Source: an uncultured Clostridia bacterium | Lineage (GTDB): Bacteria; Bacillota; Clostridia; Christensenellales; Borkfalkiaceae | Direction: 5' to 3' | Length of the DNA: 64,000 nt | Assembly (NCBI GenBank): GCA_944376335.1 | Contig: CALWCH010000001.1 | Span: forward strand, 62,001-126,000 | Part shown: one piece after another, positions 62,744-64,000 of the stretch | Position numbering within the stretch: the first letter of the stretch is position 1 | Layout: each line of letters begins with the position of its first letter | Program-made: the position numbers and the translations under genes | The notes under the pieces: model-generated | What the model was told of the DNA's origin: nothing | Databases searched by the model: none | Seen by the model: only the letters and a program-made list of their open reading frames with translations

Positions 62744-64000
62744 ATGAACCAACGCATGAAGGAGCTCGTCGGCATCCTCAACCGATGGGCATATGAATAC
62801 TACGTCTTAGACGCACCCACCGTCTCCGACCGCGAATACGACAAGCTCTACGACGAGCTTCGCGAACTCGAGAAAGAGACGGGCACCGTGCTGCCCGATT
62901 CACCCACCCGCCGCGTGGGGGGCGAGCCCGTCAAGGGCTTCGAGCGGCACAAACACATTTCCCGCCTCTACAGCCTCGACAAGGCGGTCACGGAAGAGGA
63001 ACTTGCCGCCTTCTTCACCCGCGTCGAAAAGGCGGCGGATATTTCTCCCACCTACACCGTCGAATATAAGTTCGACGGCCTCACGATGTGCTTAACTTAC
63101 GAAAACGGCCTCTTCGTGCGCGCCGCAACGCGCGGCAACGGCGTCGAGGGGGAGGACGTCACCGCCCAGGCGCTCACCCTGCACAGCTTCCCGCTCTCCA
63201 TTTCCTATAAGGGCACTTTGGAAGTGCGCGGCGAGGCGATCATCCGCCTCTCCGTCCTCGAAAAGTACAACCGCGAGCACCCCGATTCCGAGCTCAAAAA
63301 CGCCCGCAACGCGGCAGCGGGGGCCATCCGCAACCTCGACCCCAAGCAGACGGCGCTCCGCCGCCCCGAAATTATCTTCTACGACGTCAACTTTCGCTCG
63401 ACCGGCATGCCCGCCTCGCAGGAGGACGCCGTCGCCTTCTTAAAAGAGGAGGGCTTCCAGACCTATCCCTTCTTCAAAGTCTGTAAAAGTTACGACGAAG
63501 TGCAGGCCGCCATCGACGAGATCGAGGTGGAGCGCAAGCACATCGACGTTCTCACGGACGGCGCCGTCGTCAAGGTCAACGAGCAGCGCGTCAGGGAAGA
63601 GCTCGGCTATACCGACAAATTCCCGCGCTGGGCGGTCGCCTATAAGTTCGAGGCGGAGGAAGCCGAAACGACTGTCCTCAACGTCTTCTGGCAGGTGGGG
63701 CGGACGGGCAAACTCACCCCCCTCGCCGAGGTGGAGCCCGTCGACCTCGCAGGTGCGACCGTGCGCCGCGCAACGCTGAATAATTACGGCGACCTCATGC
63801 GCAAGGACGTCAAAGTGGGCTCCCGCGTGCTCATCCGCCGCTCCAACGAGGTCATCCCCGAAATTCTGGGCGCCGTCTCCCACACCGAGGGCAGCGTGCC
63901 CGTGCAAAAGCCGACCGTCTGCCCCTACTGCGGCAGCCCCGTGCGCGAAGTGGGCGCCAACCTCTTCTGCTCCAACGAGGGCTGCCCGCCCCGCGTCGTG
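62744..64000 (+). CDS. ligA: NAD-dependent DNA ligase (3' partial)
   Basis: Seals nicks in replication and repair using NAD+. 419 codons are present; the frame is open at the window edge. Ia domain (NRWAYEYYVLDAPTVSDREYD region), adenylation site EYKFDGLTM with the reactive lysine (KxDG as KFDG), RGNGVEGEDVT, and NARNAAAGAIRNLDP. The last residues enter the four-cysteine zinc finger: CPYCGSP, then CSNEGC. AAAGGAG lies before ATG 62744. The helix-hairpin-helix and BRCT domains should lie beyond the window. The pcrA-ligA order is conserved in Firmicutes. Confidence 0.96.
   Translation, partial: MNQRMKELVGILNRWAYEYYVLDAPTVSDREYDKLYDELRELEKETGTVLPDSPTRRVGGEPVKGFERHKHISRLYSLDKAVTEEELAAFFTRVEKAADISPTYTVEYKFDGLTMCLTYENGLFVRAATRGNGVEGEDVTAQALTLHSFPLSISYKGTLEVRGEAIIRLSVLEKYNREHPDSELKNARNAAAGAIRNLDPKQTALRRPEIIFYDVNFRSTGMPASQEDAVAFLKEEGFQTYPFFKVCKSYDEVQAAIDEIEVERKHIDVLTDGAVVKVNEQRVREELGYTDKFPRWAVAYKFEAEEAETTVLNVFWQVGRTGKLTPLAEVEPVDLAGATVRRATLNNYGDLMRKDVKVGSRVLIRRSNEVIPEILGAVSHTEGSVPVQKPTVCPYCGSPVREVGANLFCSNEGCPPRVV

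Overview
The window is a GC-rich chromosomal segment of a spore-forming Clostridia-type Firmicute. The evidence is gene order (dgt-dnaG-rpoD-trmK-nif3; rpsL-rpsG-fusA-tuf), the spore genes yunB and ylbJ, an EFR1-type ferredoxin, a C_GCAxxG_C_C protein, luxS/mtnN and strong AAGGAGG ribosome sites. I cannot name the species. No phage, insertion sequence, CRISPR array, rRNA or tRNA gene was seen. The window opens inside the dGTPase-like gene and closes inside ligA.

Layout. 1-5.9 kb: macromolecular-synthesis operon (dgt, dnaG, rpoD, trmK, nif3-like, Zn-ribbon protein). 6-9.3 kb: alanine racemase, 5-formyl-THF cyclo-ligase, a membrane protein, rsmD, coaD. 9.3-11.2 kb: DAHP synthase and prephenate dehydratase. 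11.2-17.7 kb: sporulation-flavoured stretch (ylbJ-like, patatin, rarA, amidase, yunB, lone murG, WYL regulator). 17.8-20.9 kb: tyrS behind a Tyr-codon leader peptide and terminator, yigZ, ilvE. 21-24.4 kb: a candidate small RNA, HelD-like helicase, HAD phosphatase. 24.6-29 kb: a type II topoisomerase pair. 29.2-32.9 kb: pgk-tpiA-gpmI on the minus strand. 33-37.7 kb: str operon. 37.9-39.7 kb: ung-luxS-mtnN. 39.9-46.5 kb: ferritin-like protein, MBL hydrolase, redox proteins, amino-acid kinase, lipoprotein, SF1 helicase. 46.5-49.8 kb: MATE pump and TetM-like GTPase. 50-59.5 kb: two membrane proteins, phosphohexomutase, ArsR-type regulator, tandem repeats, glycerol-1-phosphate dehydrogenase, TIM-barrel protein, ABC transporter. 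59.5-64 kb: rpsU, a small unknown gene, pcrA and the start of ligA.

Two regulatory themes stand out. First, tyrS is preceded by a 25-codon leader ORF with Tyr codons at 10, 13 and 15 and a terminator whose 5' arm can instead pair with the end of that ORF. This reads as ribosome-mediated attenuation, where a Firmicute would usually have a T-box. Second, several start codons lie only 5-7 nt after a recognisable -10 box: the tyrS leader peptide, MBL hydrolase, SF1 helicase, TetM-like GTPase and pcrA with sigma-A boxes; alr, amidase, yunB and murG with sigma-E-like CATAnnnT boxes. This predicts leaderless mRNAs, which are uncommon in Firmicutes.

Many intergenic gaps also hold perfect GC-rich palindromes (stems of 7-18 bp, mostly 11-18) without a T-tract, mostly between convergent genes. 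All functional calls rest on reading motifs in the translations; no database search was run.
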